Shown: in pieces, positions 5,467-12,772 of the stretch | Layout: every line of letters begins with the position of its first letter | How positions within the stretch are numbered: the first letter of the stretch is position 1 | Origin: UBA3537 sp045561735 | Lineage (GTDB): Bacteria > Bacteroidota > Bacteroidia > Flavobacteriales > Flavobacteriaceae | DNA: 14,434 bases | Assembly (NCBI GenBank): GCA_045561735.1 | Contig: JBJKXC010000007.1 | Span: 1 to 14,434 of the forward strand | Direction of reading: 5' to 3' | Notes under the pieces: generated by a model | The model's database searches: none | What the model was told of the DNA's origin: nothing | The model's input: the letters and a program-made list of their open reading frames with translations, nothing else | Translations under genes and position numbers: made by a program

Positions 5467-8076
5467 TTAAAATTGTTGCCCTAAAACGAAGTGGGTATTC
5501 CATCCACTTTTCCCGGTTTGACCCGGAATTGGATCAAAACCGTGTCCAAAATCTATTCCCAAAAGCCCAAAAGCAGGCATAAACAATCGAATTCCTAAGC
5601 CTGCAGATCTTTTAATCGAAAATGGATTAAAGTCCTTGAAGTTATTATAAGAAGATCCTCCTTCTAAGAAGGCCATCGCAAAGATTTTAGTTTGTCCTTT
5701 GAGAGTTATTGGGTGCCTAAGTTCCAAAGAAAATTTATTGTAAATACTTCCCCCATCGTTATCTGAAAGCGATTGGTTGGGGTATCCACGCAGCGGAATC
5801 GCCTCCCGTCCATCCAAACGACTGAATTGTTGCATACCGTCTCCCCCAACAAAGAACCTCTCAAAAGGAATAACGCCAAGGTCGTTATTGTATGCGCCTA
5901 AAAATCCAAACTCGAATCTAGGTCTTAGCACTAAGTTGCCCTTAATTTTTGCATACCAATCTCCAGAAAACTTAATTTTATAAAACTCTAACCATTTGTA
6001 ACGCTCTTGGTCAATTTCAACGATTCTTTCGCTAGCTTCGTTCCTCTCAATAATATCATTGTCATCTGTACTTGTACTAAGTTCTTGAATTCGTTGGGAT
6101 TTTTGTTCTCGCTCATCCTTCAGGGCTGTGTAATCTACACCATTGACGGCAGAGTAAGGAAATGTTGCCTTTGCAGAAAGGCTAAAGTTTGAACCCCCAA
6201 TAGGGTAAATGGGGTCATTAAAGCTATTATTCCTACTCAATCCAATCGTATAAGCCAAGTTGTTTGAGCTTCCATTTCCAAAGGAAAAAAGGCCTGTGTT
6301 GTAATTGTTTAAATCGTAATATTGAAATTGAAAACTTTGTGAAAGCACAAAATAATCATCAGGAACATTTAATTTTTTTGCAATTCCAATCGTGATGCCT
6401 GTAATGTTAAAACTTCGATCTTTGTCTGCAGACCGCGTTTCTCTATTATATAAATATTGTTTGGTTTGGGATATAGATGTAGAAAATTGTACAGGTTTCT
6501 CACCGCCTAACCAAGGTTCGGAGAAAGAAAGACTGTAACTGGAGAAAAATCGACTAGTTTGTAGTCTTAAAGATAAACTTTGGCCATCACCTCTTGGGAC
6601 AGGTTTCCACGCTTCCTTGTTAAAGAGGTTCTTGATTGAAAAATTAACAAAAGAAGCCCCAACAGTTCCAATAAAGCCCCCCCCACCATAACCACCTTGC
6701 AATTGAAATTGACCTGTTCCTTTTTCGACCACTACGTATTCAACATCTAAGGTTCCGTCGTTTGGTTTTACATTTTTTAAATCTGGCGAAATTTCTTGAG
6801 CATCAAAATAGCCAAGCTGTCCGAGTTCTCTTATTGTTCTAACAACATTACTTTTGCTATAAAGCTGACCAGGGCGTGTTCTAAGTTCTCTATAAACCAC
6901 ATGGTCGTTAGTTGCGTCATTTCCCTTAACCGAAACATTCTTGAAATATGCGGGCTTCCCTTCTGTAACACGAATTTCCATGTCAATCACATTGCCATCT
7001 GCACTTATTTCAACTGGAGTAATGGTAGAAAACAGGTAACCGTTGTTTTGGTATAAATTTGTCAGATCAAAAGCATCAGGGTCAGAGGTGTCTGCAATTC
7101 TCTTTTCAAGTTCGACCCCATTATAAGTGTCTCCCTTTTTAATTTTAAGCAGTTGATTTAATTGTTGATCTGAATAAATCGTGTTGCCCAAAAAGTTGAT
7201 TGTTCCATAAGTATATTTTTCACCTTCTTCTACATGTATTTTTAGGCTAATATCCCCATTTTTATCTACACTAAGGGAATCTGAGATAATTCGCGCATCA
7301 CGGTATCCTTTTTCTTTTAATTTATCTACTACATTGGCGAGGTCTTCTTTGTAGTTAGCTTCGATATATTTGGACCGCTTGATAAAACGTATTGGGTTTT
7401 TCTTTTTCGTTTTTTTCATGGCTTTTAGCAACTTCCTCTTAGTTACTTTATTATTGCCGTAAAATTCAATCTTATTGATTTTAACTTTATCTCCGCGGTT
7501 TATATGAATGGTCATATTTACCCTTGATTTTTTTACAGAATCAATGACTTTTTTTGTGCTGATAATTGTTTTTGCTTTTAAAAATCCATCTTTTCTATAC
7601 TTACTTTCAAGATAGTTTTTGGTTGTAGTGATTAAGTTTTCAGTAACTTTCACTCCAGGGTTGAGTTTATTTTCTTCAATGATTGCACTAATTTTACCCT
7701 TTTTAACGCCTTTAATTTTAACCTCTTTGAGTTCTGGCAAATCGTCTAACTTAATTTGAAGATATATCTCAGCTCCTTCAATTTTAGTAATAAAGACGTC
7801 AATGTTGTTAAATAAATTTGAATCCCACAGTTTTTTTATGGCGTTACTAATCTTAGGACCACCAGGTATTGTCACAACATCTCCTTTTTTTAAACCAGAA
7901 TATGTAATGATTGTTTCTGGGCTGTATACTGTTTGCCCTTCAATCGAAATATCGGCTATGTTGTAGTCTTTTCGTTTGGAGTTGTCTAAAATTTGTCCAT
8001 ACAATGTACTGCTTAGCATTAAAAAGCAGGCTATATTGATTATTAGGCGGGGGCTATTTTTAGTTAAGTTGTTCAC
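5467..8076 (-). CDS. bamA: BamA, outer-membrane protein assembly factor (Omp85)
   Basis: BamA is the essential barrel that folds and inserts outer-membrane proteins. I place the start at the GTG at 8076 (869 residues), which gives a compact signal peptide ending TLYGQ. The frame is open further upstream, but that part lies inside uppS. Five POTRA domains follow at about 39-112, 113-194, 199-285, 288-374 and 376-452; clear openings are ISIEGQTVYSPE, INKIEFYGNNKVT, INFLGNTIYS and VSVKGNDATNDHVVYREL. The 16-strand barrel occupies about 457-869, with QLQGGYGGGG at its start, the loop-6 RGY motif at 763-765 and a terminal Phe (VLGQQF), the BAM recognition residue. A charged insertion of about 40 residues (652-692) interrupts the barrel. 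The start overlaps the uppS end by 17 bases, suggesting translational coupling. A TTG at 8088 is an alternative start. Confidence 0.95.
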   Translation of the reverse strand: MNNLTKNSPRLIINIACFLMLSSTLYGQILDNSKRKDYNIADISIEGQTVYSPETIITYSGLKKGDVVTIPGGPKISNAIKKLWDSNLFNNIDVFITKIEGAEIYLQIKLDDLPELKEVKIKGVKKGKISAIIEENKLNPGVKVTENLITTTKNYLESKYRKDGFLKAKTIISTKKVIDSVKKSRVNMTIHINRGDKVKINKIEFYGNNKVTKRKLLKAMKKTKKKNPIRFIKRSKYIEANYKEDLANVVDKLKEKGYRDARIISDSLSVDKNGDISLKIHVEEGEKYTYGTINFLGNTIYSDQQLNQLLKIKKGDTYNGVELEKRIADTSDPDAFDLTNLYQNNGYLFSTITPVEISADGNVIDMEIRVTEGKPAYFKNVSVKGNDATNDHVVYRELRTRPGQLYSKSNVVRTIRELGQLGYFDAQEISPDLKNVKPNDGTLDVEYVVVEKGTGQFQLQGGYGGGGFIGTVGASFVNFSIKNLFNKEAWKPVPRGDGQSLSLRLQTSRFFSSYSLSFSEPWLGGEKPVQFSTSISQTKQYLYNRETRSADKDRSFNITGITIGIAKKLNVPDDYFVLSQSFQFQYYDLNNYNTGLFSFGNGSSNNLAYTIGLSRNNSFNDPIYPIGGSNFSLSAKATFPYSAVNGVDYTALKDEREQKSQRIQELSTSTDDNDIIERNEASERIVEIDQERYKWLEFYKIKFSGDWYAKIKGNLVLRPRFEFGFLGAYNNDLGVIPFERFFVGGDGMQQFSRLDGREAIPLRGYPNQSLSDNDGGSIYNKFSLELRHPITLKGQTKIFAMAFLEGGSSYNNFKDFNPFSIKRSAGLGIRLFMPAFGLLGIDFGHGFDPIPGQTGKSGWNTHFVLGQQF

Positions 8077-8800
8077 TTGTTTTTCCAAATCTTCGTTCTC
8101 TTTTTTGGTAATTTTCGATTGCTTCGTACAAATGTTGGTCTGTAAAATCTGGCCATAAAACGTCTGTGAAATACAATTCGGCATAGGCAATTTGCCATAA
8201 AAGAAAATTACTTATTCGCTGTTCACCACTTGTTCTAATCAATAAATCAACATCTGGTAAATTTCGGCTGTAAAGATGCTGATTTATAACCGTTTCATCA
8301 ATTTTTTCTATAGAAATTATATTTTTTTTAATTTTATCTCCAATTATCTTCATACAATTCGTTAACTCATATCTCGAGCCATAGTTTAAAGCTAAATTAA
8401 GTGTCATTCTAGAATTAGATTTTGTAGCTTCCATAACTTGTTTTAATTCATTGGCCACTTTTAAAGGCATTGAAGCTACATCTCCTAAGGAGTTGAGCTG
8501 AATGTCGTTTTTTTGAAGGGTTTCAATTTCATTTTTCAATGAAGAAATTAAAAGGCTCATAAGTGTTTTAACCTCCAGCTTTGGCCTACTCCAGTTTTCT
8601 GTTGAAAATGCATATAAGGTAAGATGATTGATGCCAAGCTTTGCACAAGTTTCTACAGTTGTGCGGACAGCCTTTGTTCCATTTTCATGACCAAAAATAC
8701 GTATTTTACCACGTTTTTTTGCCCATCGGCCATTGCCATCCATGATAATGGCGATGTGCTTTGGGTAGGGTTGAAGTTTAATACGGGATTCTAAATTCAT
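8060..8800 (-). CDS. uppS: Isoprenyl transferase, undecaprenyl diphosphate synthase
   Basis: This 246-residue cis-prenyltransferase adds isopentenyl units to farnesyl diphosphate to make the C55 lipid carrier for peptidoglycan and surface polysaccharides; it acts at the inner face of the cytoplasmic membrane. Signature motifs: HIAIIMDGNGRWAKKRG, with the catalytic Asp21, then GHENGTKAVR, LTLYAFSTENWSRP, NLALNYGSRYEL, and DLLIRTSGEQRISNFLLWQI with AELYFTDVLWPDF. The ATG at 8800 is separated from the preceding stop by one base (TAAgATG); the frame runs on upstream to 8833, but that would overlap the previous gene for no gain. It overlaps bamA by 17 bases at its 3' end. Confidence 0.96.
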   Translation of the reverse strand: MNLESRIKLQPYPKHIAIIMDGNGRWAKKRGKIRIFGHENGTKAVRTTVETCAKLGINHLTLYAFSTENWSRPKLEVKTLMSLLISSLKNEIETLQKNDIQLNSLGDVASMPLKVANELKQVMEATKSNSRMTLNLALNYGSRYELTNCMKIIGDKIKKNIISIEKIDETVINQHLYSRNLPDVDLLIRTSGEQRISNFLLWQIAYAELYFTDVLWPDFTDQHLYEAIENYQKRERRFGKTSEQLN

Positions 8801-8801
8801 C

Positions 8802-9488
8802 TTAATAAACGCAAAAGCAAGGATTTCTCCCAAAGGTGTAAGTTAGTGTAAATCCACTAAAAACGTACCAATCGTTGTTGTTAATATTTCCAAATTTTAA
8901 GGAACTCAGTTCATCAGAATCTGGTAAACTTCCGTCAATTTCGTCAGAAAAAGTACAACGAGCTGCAATTTCCACCCCAAGAATAAAATGTTCTGAGAGT
9001 GTAAATTTAGCACCTAAAGCAATGGGAATACCAAAGGCATAACTATTTGTTTTTTCAGGAATTAATATATTATTAACATAATAAAAATTGGGGTGACTTA
9101 GCATGCTTATTCCAGTGTAAATATAGGGCGTGAAAATGAAATCTCCACTGTGTAAATCAAAATCTAGAAATGTAAATTCTATTCCAGCAGAGATTTCTAA
9201 AGTTTTGGCGCTAAAATAATAGCCCCTTTGTTCTCTCTTTGGATCGCTAGACAAATTATCATTTGCAGCTATTGTAGTATAAATCATACTAGCTCTGAAA
9301 GAATGTCTCTGGCTTCTATTCCAGCGGATGAGGCCTCCAACGGCTATTTTCTCAGGGGCAATAAACTTGGTAGATCCAACATCCCCAATAAAATTACTGC
9401 CACCCCCAAAAATGCCGATTTCATAAATCTGGGCATTTCCCATATAAAGATTTATTAACAAAATAAGAATGAAATAAACTTTTTTCAT
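8802..9488 (-). CDS. DUF6089 / PorG-like outer-membrane beta-barrel protein
   Basis: The 228-residue protein starts with a signal peptide (residues 1-19, ending GNAQ). Mature features are IYEIGIFGGGSNFIGDVGS, alternating strand patterns (SFRASMIYTT, KTLEISAGIEFTF, FIFTPYIYTGIS, PIALGAKFTLSEHFILGVEIAAR) and a last strand WYVFSGFTLTYTFG, so it is a small outer-membrane barrel. The opening with an N-x-x-G-D-x-G core is typical of the DUF6089 family. As I recall, the T9SS component PorG of Porphyromonas gingivalis sits immediately before uppS, bamA and two ompH genes, the same order as here. That position makes a PorG-type role (anchoring the PorK/PorN ring to the outer membrane) likely, but it is inference from synteny and fold. 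It has its own good promoter and is the first gene of the envelope block. Confidence 0.82.
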   Translation of the reverse strand: MKKVYFILILLINLYMGNAQIYEIGIFGGGSNFIGDVGSTKFIAPEKIAVGGLIRWNRSQRHSFRASMIYTTIAANDNLSSDPKREQRGYYFSAKTLEISAGIEFTFLDFDLHSGDFIFTPYIYTGISMLSHPNFYYVNNILIPEKTNSYAFGIPIALGAKFTLSEHFILGVEIAARCTFSDEIDGSLPDSDELSSLKFGNINNNDWYVFSGFTLTYTFGRNPCFCVY

Positions 9489-9505
9489 GGCTTTTTAAAC
9501 GAAAG

Positions 9506-9535
9506 CAAAGATAACAAAATAGACCTGGTGTCAAA
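9506..9535 (-). promoter_or_regulatory. Bacteroidota promoter of the PorG-like/uppS/bamA operon
   Basis: On the minus strand a TTTG (9535-9532) is followed after 18 bases by TATCTTTG (9513-9506), an exact match to the TAnnTTTG -7 consensus; the usual spacing is 19-21. Transcription would begin about 9500, some 12 bases before the ATG at 9488. No operator-like dyad is visible beside it. Confidence 0.75.
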
Positions 9536-9561
9536 ATGCAAAATACATCTGTTTATTTAAC

Positions 9562-9591
9562 AAAAAAAATACCGGAATATTGTTTAATTCC
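9562..9591 (-). terminator. Weak terminator-like hairpin at the nadK stop
   Basis: On the minus strand GGAAT (9591-9587) pairs with ATTCC (9578-9574) around an 8-base loop that includes the nadK stop codon, followed two or three bases later by a run of eight T with one A before it. The stem is only 5 bp, so termination would be partial. The separate promoter just downstream supports a transcription-unit boundary here. Confidence 0.4.
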
Positions 9592-10471
9592 TTTGGTCGA
9601 CGCCCCATAGTAATTTTTTGCGAAGCGTTTCAATAAAAGAGTTTCCTTGAAGTTCAATCATATTAATGTGGTAAGGTGCTTTTTCAATGGTAATCTCTGT
9701 TGCTTTTTTTAGTGAATTAATTCTAGAATCTAAGGATATTAAAAATTCATTTTCTCGACCACTAAGTTTAAGCCGGATTTTGTGTTTTGCCGAAATTACC
9801 AATGGTCGTGCATTTAGATTGTGTGGTGCTATGGGAGTCAGGGCCAAGCTGTCTGACTCTGGCATTACTATAGGGCCACCACAACTTAATGAATAGCCCG
9901 TTGATCCAGTTGGTGTGGAAATAATCAGCCCGTCGGCCCAATATGAAGTCAAATATTGATCATCCAACCAAGTTTCAATGCTAATCATTGAAGTGGTGTT
10001 TTTTCTACTAACAGCAATTTCGTTCAACGCAAAATCAATATTTAAGTTGGCAGTTTCCGGAGTTGTTGTAACTTTTAAAAGGCTGCGTTTAGATATGCGA
10101 TAATTGCCTTCAAAAATTTGGTCCATGGCCTCTTTTACGTTGCAGGTTTTGATTGTTGATAAAAACCCAAGACGTCCAGTATTGATTCCAACAATAGGGA
10201 TGCCTAAATCTTTTACTCCAGTGATTGCCCTCAAAATTGTACCATCTCCACCAATGCTTATGAGTAAGTCAAAAGAGGAATCTAATGTTTTAAAAGACAC
10301 AAAATTTTCCAAATTTACTTTGGGGGATAAATTTTTTTGAACGGAATTAAAAAAATTTGCTTCAATTGAAATTATGGCTTTTTTGTTAATCAAATAATTT
10401 GCAAGTGTCTGAAGGGTGGATTCCGATCGTTTATTAACTTCAGTACCATAAATTGCTATTTTCATAGTCAT
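9584..10471 (-). CDS. nadK: NAD kinase
   Basis: It phosphorylates NAD to NADP in the cytoplasm. The 295 residues match the family. Motifs: the Gly-rich ISIGGDGTILRA loop with catalytic Asp76, GINTGRLGFLS (96-105), the Asn150-Glu151 pair in ALNEIAVSR, and the nucleotide-binding WADGLIISTPTGSTGYSLSCGGP (178-200). A second ATG at 10465 (giving MKIAIYG) fits most relatives equally well, so the true start may be two codons later. The first ATG is four bases after the stop of the CBS-domain gene, so the two are almost certainly co-transcribed. It precedes the PorG-like gene, with a promoter in between. Confidence 0.96.
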   Translation of the reverse strand: MTMKIAIYGTEVNKRSESTLQTLANYLINKKAIISIEANFFNSVQKNLSPKVNLENFVSFKTLDSSFDLLISIGGDGTILRAITGVKDLGIPIVGINTGRLGFLSTIKTCNVKEAMDQIFEGNYRISKRSLLKVTTTPETANLNIDFALNEIAVSRKNTTSMISIETWLDDQYLTSYWADGLIISTPTGSTGYSLSCGGPIVMPESDSLALTPIAPHNLNARPLVISAKHKIRLKLSGRENEFLISLDSRINSLKKATEITIEKAPYHINMIELQGNSFIETLRKKLLWGVDQRN

Positions 10472-10475
10472 AAAT

Positions 10476-11132
10476 TTACAAATTTAAATAACGGTCTAAA
10501 TAGGAAGAACGCTCTTTAAGCGTTTTTAAGAAAGTATCGTCTTCATGCCCAGAAATTATGCTATAACCATACCTTCTGAAAGTTTCAAAAACAGCACTCA
10601 GCCCTGCATTTTCTATCTTTATAGTAATTTGTGCCATGCCCTTTTTTAACCTTGAAACAAATACTCCTAATAATTTCACGTTGTTGGACTCTAAGATTTG
10701 ACATATTTCGCTAAAAGAATAGTCTTTATACGCTTTTTCAATGATAATGATACCGCCGGGTTCTGCAAAGAAGGGTGTTTTATTGAATAGTGAAATAATA
10801 TCTACCAATTGATAATAGCCCAAATAATTATTTTTTTCATCTAAAACAGGCATTATATTGGCATCATTTCCTGCAAAGCGATCCAGTACATCTAGCCATA
10901 TTGTATGCTCTCTAACGAAAAACCCTTCTACAGCATACAAGAGATCATTCACTTTTTGATTGGCCTCAAAACAATAGACGTCTGTTACAGAAAGGCAACC
11001 CATATAAACCCCATCTTTTTGAATGGGGACATGCGAATACGTTAATTGGTTGAAAACCTCTTGTAGTTCTGCTACTGTAGTTTTAACCTCGAAGGGCCTA
11101 ATGTCATTGATGATAAATTGATTTAGTGGCAT
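10476..11132 (-). CDS. CBS-domain protein with a C-terminal ACT-like region
   Basis: I start it at the ATG at 11132 (218 residues, MPLNQFI); an in-frame TTG at 11156 is less likely. Residues 10-58 form one CBS repeat (KTTVAELQEVFNQLTYSHVPI, ending GCLSVTDVY) and 66-117 a second (AGNDANIMPVLDEKNNYLGYYQLVDIISLF). Together they would make a Bateman module, which in other proteins binds adenine nucleotides. The rest (about 120-205) has EPGGIIIIE and alternating strand and helix patterns (KLLGVFVSR, AQITIKIE, AVFETFRRYGYSIIS) resembling an ACT-type ligand domain. There is no signal peptide, so it is cytoplasmic. It is the first gene of a unit with nadK, and a role in sensing adenylate or NAD(P) status is suggested but unproven. 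Confidence 0.85.
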   Translation of the reverse strand: MPLNQFIINDIRPFEVKTTVAELQEVFNQLTYSHVPIQKDGVYMGCLSVTDVYCFEANQKVNDLLYAVEGFFVREHTIWLDVLDRFAGNDANIMPVLDEKNNYLGYYQLVDIISLFNKTPFFAEPGGIIIIEKAYKDYSFSEICQILESNNVKLLGVFVSRLKKGMAQITIKIENAGLSAVFETFRRYGYSIISGHEDDTFLKTLKERSSYLDRYLNL

Positions 11133-11186
11133 AATGGGCTGTATAACGCCATGCAAATTAATTAAAAATTGCAGACTTTAAGCGAA

Positions 11187-11194
11187 GTACTTTG
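11187..11194 (+). promoter_or_regulatory. Possible -7 box for pdxJ
   Basis: The sequence GTACTTTG in the 88-base gap between the divergent CBS gene and pdxJ is one base short of the ideal TAnnTTTG form. No well-spaced -33 TTTG lies upstream. The gap must hold start signals for both directions; on the opposite strand the similar TAATTTG at 11160-11154 is the only candidate. Confidence 0.35.
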
Positions 11195-11220
11195 TATTTT
11201 TACAGACAAATTGCGATTTC

Positions 11221-11934
11221 ATGACAAAACTAAGTGTGAATATTAATAAAATTGCAACCTTACGCAATGCTCGCGGCGGGGATGTGCCAAATTTGCTTCA
11301 ATTTGCCAAGGACATTCAAGAGTTTGGAGCAGAGGGTGTTACCATCCACCCAAGACCAGACGAGCGACACATTCGTTATCAGGATGCCCTCGATTTAAAA
11401 ACAGAGGTCCACACAGAATATAATATTGAGGGCAATCCGGTTCCTAAATTTTTAGAGCTCGTTCTCAATGTTAAGCCCACTCAAGTGACCTTGGTCCCGG
11501 ACAGAGTGGATGCCATCACCAGTAGTTCTGGGTGGGACTGTATCCAACACCAATCTTTCTTATCTGAGATCATCACAGAGTTTAAAAATAGTGGCATTCG
11601 CACCGCCATATTTCTAGATCCCGACCCTAAACAACTCGAAGCAGCCAAAACTACCGGTACAGATAGAATTGAATTGTATACCGAAGCTTTTGCAAAAGGC
11701 TATGCCCTTGAAAATTACAAGGCCGTTAAGCCTTATACGGACTGCGCAGAACGCGCCATCGAATGTGCTTTGGGGGTCAATGCCGGCCATGATTTATCTC
11801 TGGACAACATCAAATTCTTTAAGGAAAATGTGCCAAAACTTTTGGAGGTTTCCATTGGGCATGCCCTTATTTCTGAGAGTCTTTACTTTGGAATTGAAAA
11901 TGTCATTAATATGTATAAAAATCGTTTGCAGTAA
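11221..11934 (+). CDS. pdxJ: Pyridoxine 5'-phosphate synthase
   Basis: PdxJ closes the pyridine ring of vitamin B6 from 1-deoxy-xylulose 5-phosphate and 3-amino-2-oxopropyl phosphate, in the cytoplasm. The 237-residue chain is full length and carries the family signatures: LSVNINKIATLRNARGG at the N-terminus, IHPRPDERHIR with His43, VTLVPD (89-94), the GSTD-like TGTDRIELYTEAFA, VNAGHDLS with His190, and SIGHALI. ATG at 11221 is the only sensible start. Its TAA stop is directly followed by the ATG of the next gene, so the two are translated from one message. It is divergent from the CBS-nadK unit. Confidence 0.97.
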   Translation: MTKLSVNINKIATLRNARGGDVPNLLQFAKDIQEFGAEGVTIHPRPDERHIRYQDALDLKTEVHTEYNIEGNPVPKFLELVLNVKPTQVTLVPDRVDAITSSSGWDCIQHQSFLSEIITEFKNSGIRTAIFLDPDPKQLEAAKTTGTDRIELYTEAFAKGYALENYKAVKPYTDCAERAIECALGVNAGHDLSLDNIKFFKENVPKLLEVSIGHALISESLYFGIENVINMYKNRLQ

Positions 11935-12699
11935 ATGGTATTGCACTCTAAAATATTGGGCGAAGGCACCCCTTTTTTAATTCTTCACGGTTTTTTAGGC
12001 ATGGGCGATAATTGGAAAACATTGGCCCTTCGTTTTTCAAAATTAGGGTATCAATTGCACCTCATTGATCAAAGGAATCATGGCCGTAGTTTTCACAACA
12101 ATGTTTTCAATTATGAAGTCATGGCTTCAGATTTAGAGACATATTGCGAGTTTCATCAACTTAAAAACGTCATACTCCTAGGGCATTCAATGGGAGGCAA
12201 GACCAGCATGTTATTTGCCGCCCTCTATCCACAGCGTTTGCAAAAGCTAATTGTGGCAGACATTGCGCCGCGTTTTTATCCAGTACATCACGATGCCATT
12301 TTGAATGGTCTTTCTTCGCTTGATCTTTCTGCTATAAATAGCCGTAAAGAGGCTGATGAGCAACTATCGGAGTTAGTGCCTCAGATAGGCATGCGACAAT
12401 TTTTGTTAAAAAATCTCTACTGGGAAGCTCCAGGACGCTTGGCCTTTCGATTGAATCTGGAGATCTTGAAATCCAATGTTGAAGAAATTGGAGAAGCTTT
12501 GGAGTTACAATATGAAGTGACTTTGCCAACCCTTTTTCTCAGAGGAGATCGCTCCGAATACATCGTTGACGAGGATGAGAAACGAATTTCAAATCAATTT
12601 TCAAACTTTATTTTAGTTACCATTCCAAATGCTGGGCATTGGCTACACACTGAAAATCCCGAAGCCTTTTATTCAAATGTAGCCGTCTTTTTAGGTTGA
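11935..12699 (+). CDS. Alpha/beta hydrolase, YbfF-like esterase
   Basis: This 254-residue soluble hydrolase has all catalytic elements of the fold: the oxyanion loop LHGFLGMGDNW (17-27), DQRNHGRS (45-52), the nucleophile elbow LLGHSMGG with Ser85, the acid Asp205 in LFLRGDRSEYI, and His235 in NAGHWLHTENPE. A helical cap lies at about 115-185. The sequence pattern is that of the YbfF-type esterases acting on small or thioester substrates, but the substrate cannot be read from sequence. It has no signal peptide. The ATG is contiguous with the pdxJ stop (TAAATG), which implies translational coupling; any functional connection to vitamin B6 metabolism is not evident. Confidence 0.9.
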   Translation: MVLHSKILGEGTPFLILHGFLGMGDNWKTLALRFSKLGYQLHLIDQRNHGRSFHNNVFNYEVMASDLETYCEFHQLKNVILLGHSMGGKTSMLFAALYPQRLQKLIVADIAPRFYPVHHDAILNGLSSLDLSAINSRKEADEQLSELVPQIGMRQFLLKNLYWEAPGRLAFRLNLEILKSNVEEIGEALELQYEVTLPTLFLRGDRSEYIVDEDEKRISNQFSNFILVTIPNAGHWLHTENPEAFYSNVAVFLG

Positions 12700-12718
12700 T
12701 TTTCATACCCTTAAAATA

Positions 12719-12749
12719 TTTGTACTCCGTTAAAATTATTGTACTTTTG
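12719..12749 (+). promoter_or_regulatory. Bacteroidota promoter of trigger factor
   Basis: TTTG at 12719-12722 and TACTTTTG at 12742-12749 are separated by exactly 19 bases, a full match to the Bacteroidota TTTG-N19-TAnnTTTG promoter. Transcription would start near 12755, about 18 bases before the tig ATG. Confidence 0.85.
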
Positions 12750-12772
12750 CCACCCAATTTTAATTCACTAAA

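Noticed and set aside
8077..8190. N-terminal extension of bamA starting MPMPNC
   Set aside because: It lies inside uppS in another frame, has no secretion signal at its start, and would move the real signal peptide to residue 40 or beyond.
8801..8833. N-terminal extension of uppS (MGEILAFAFIK)
   Set aside because: It overlaps the end of the PorG-like gene; the ATG at 8800 gives the usual UppS length and start.
11153..11172. Dyad GCAA...TTGC as an operator between the CBS gene and pdxJ
   Set aside because: Only the outer 4 bases pair; the AT-rich centre is not symmetrical, so this is likely chance.
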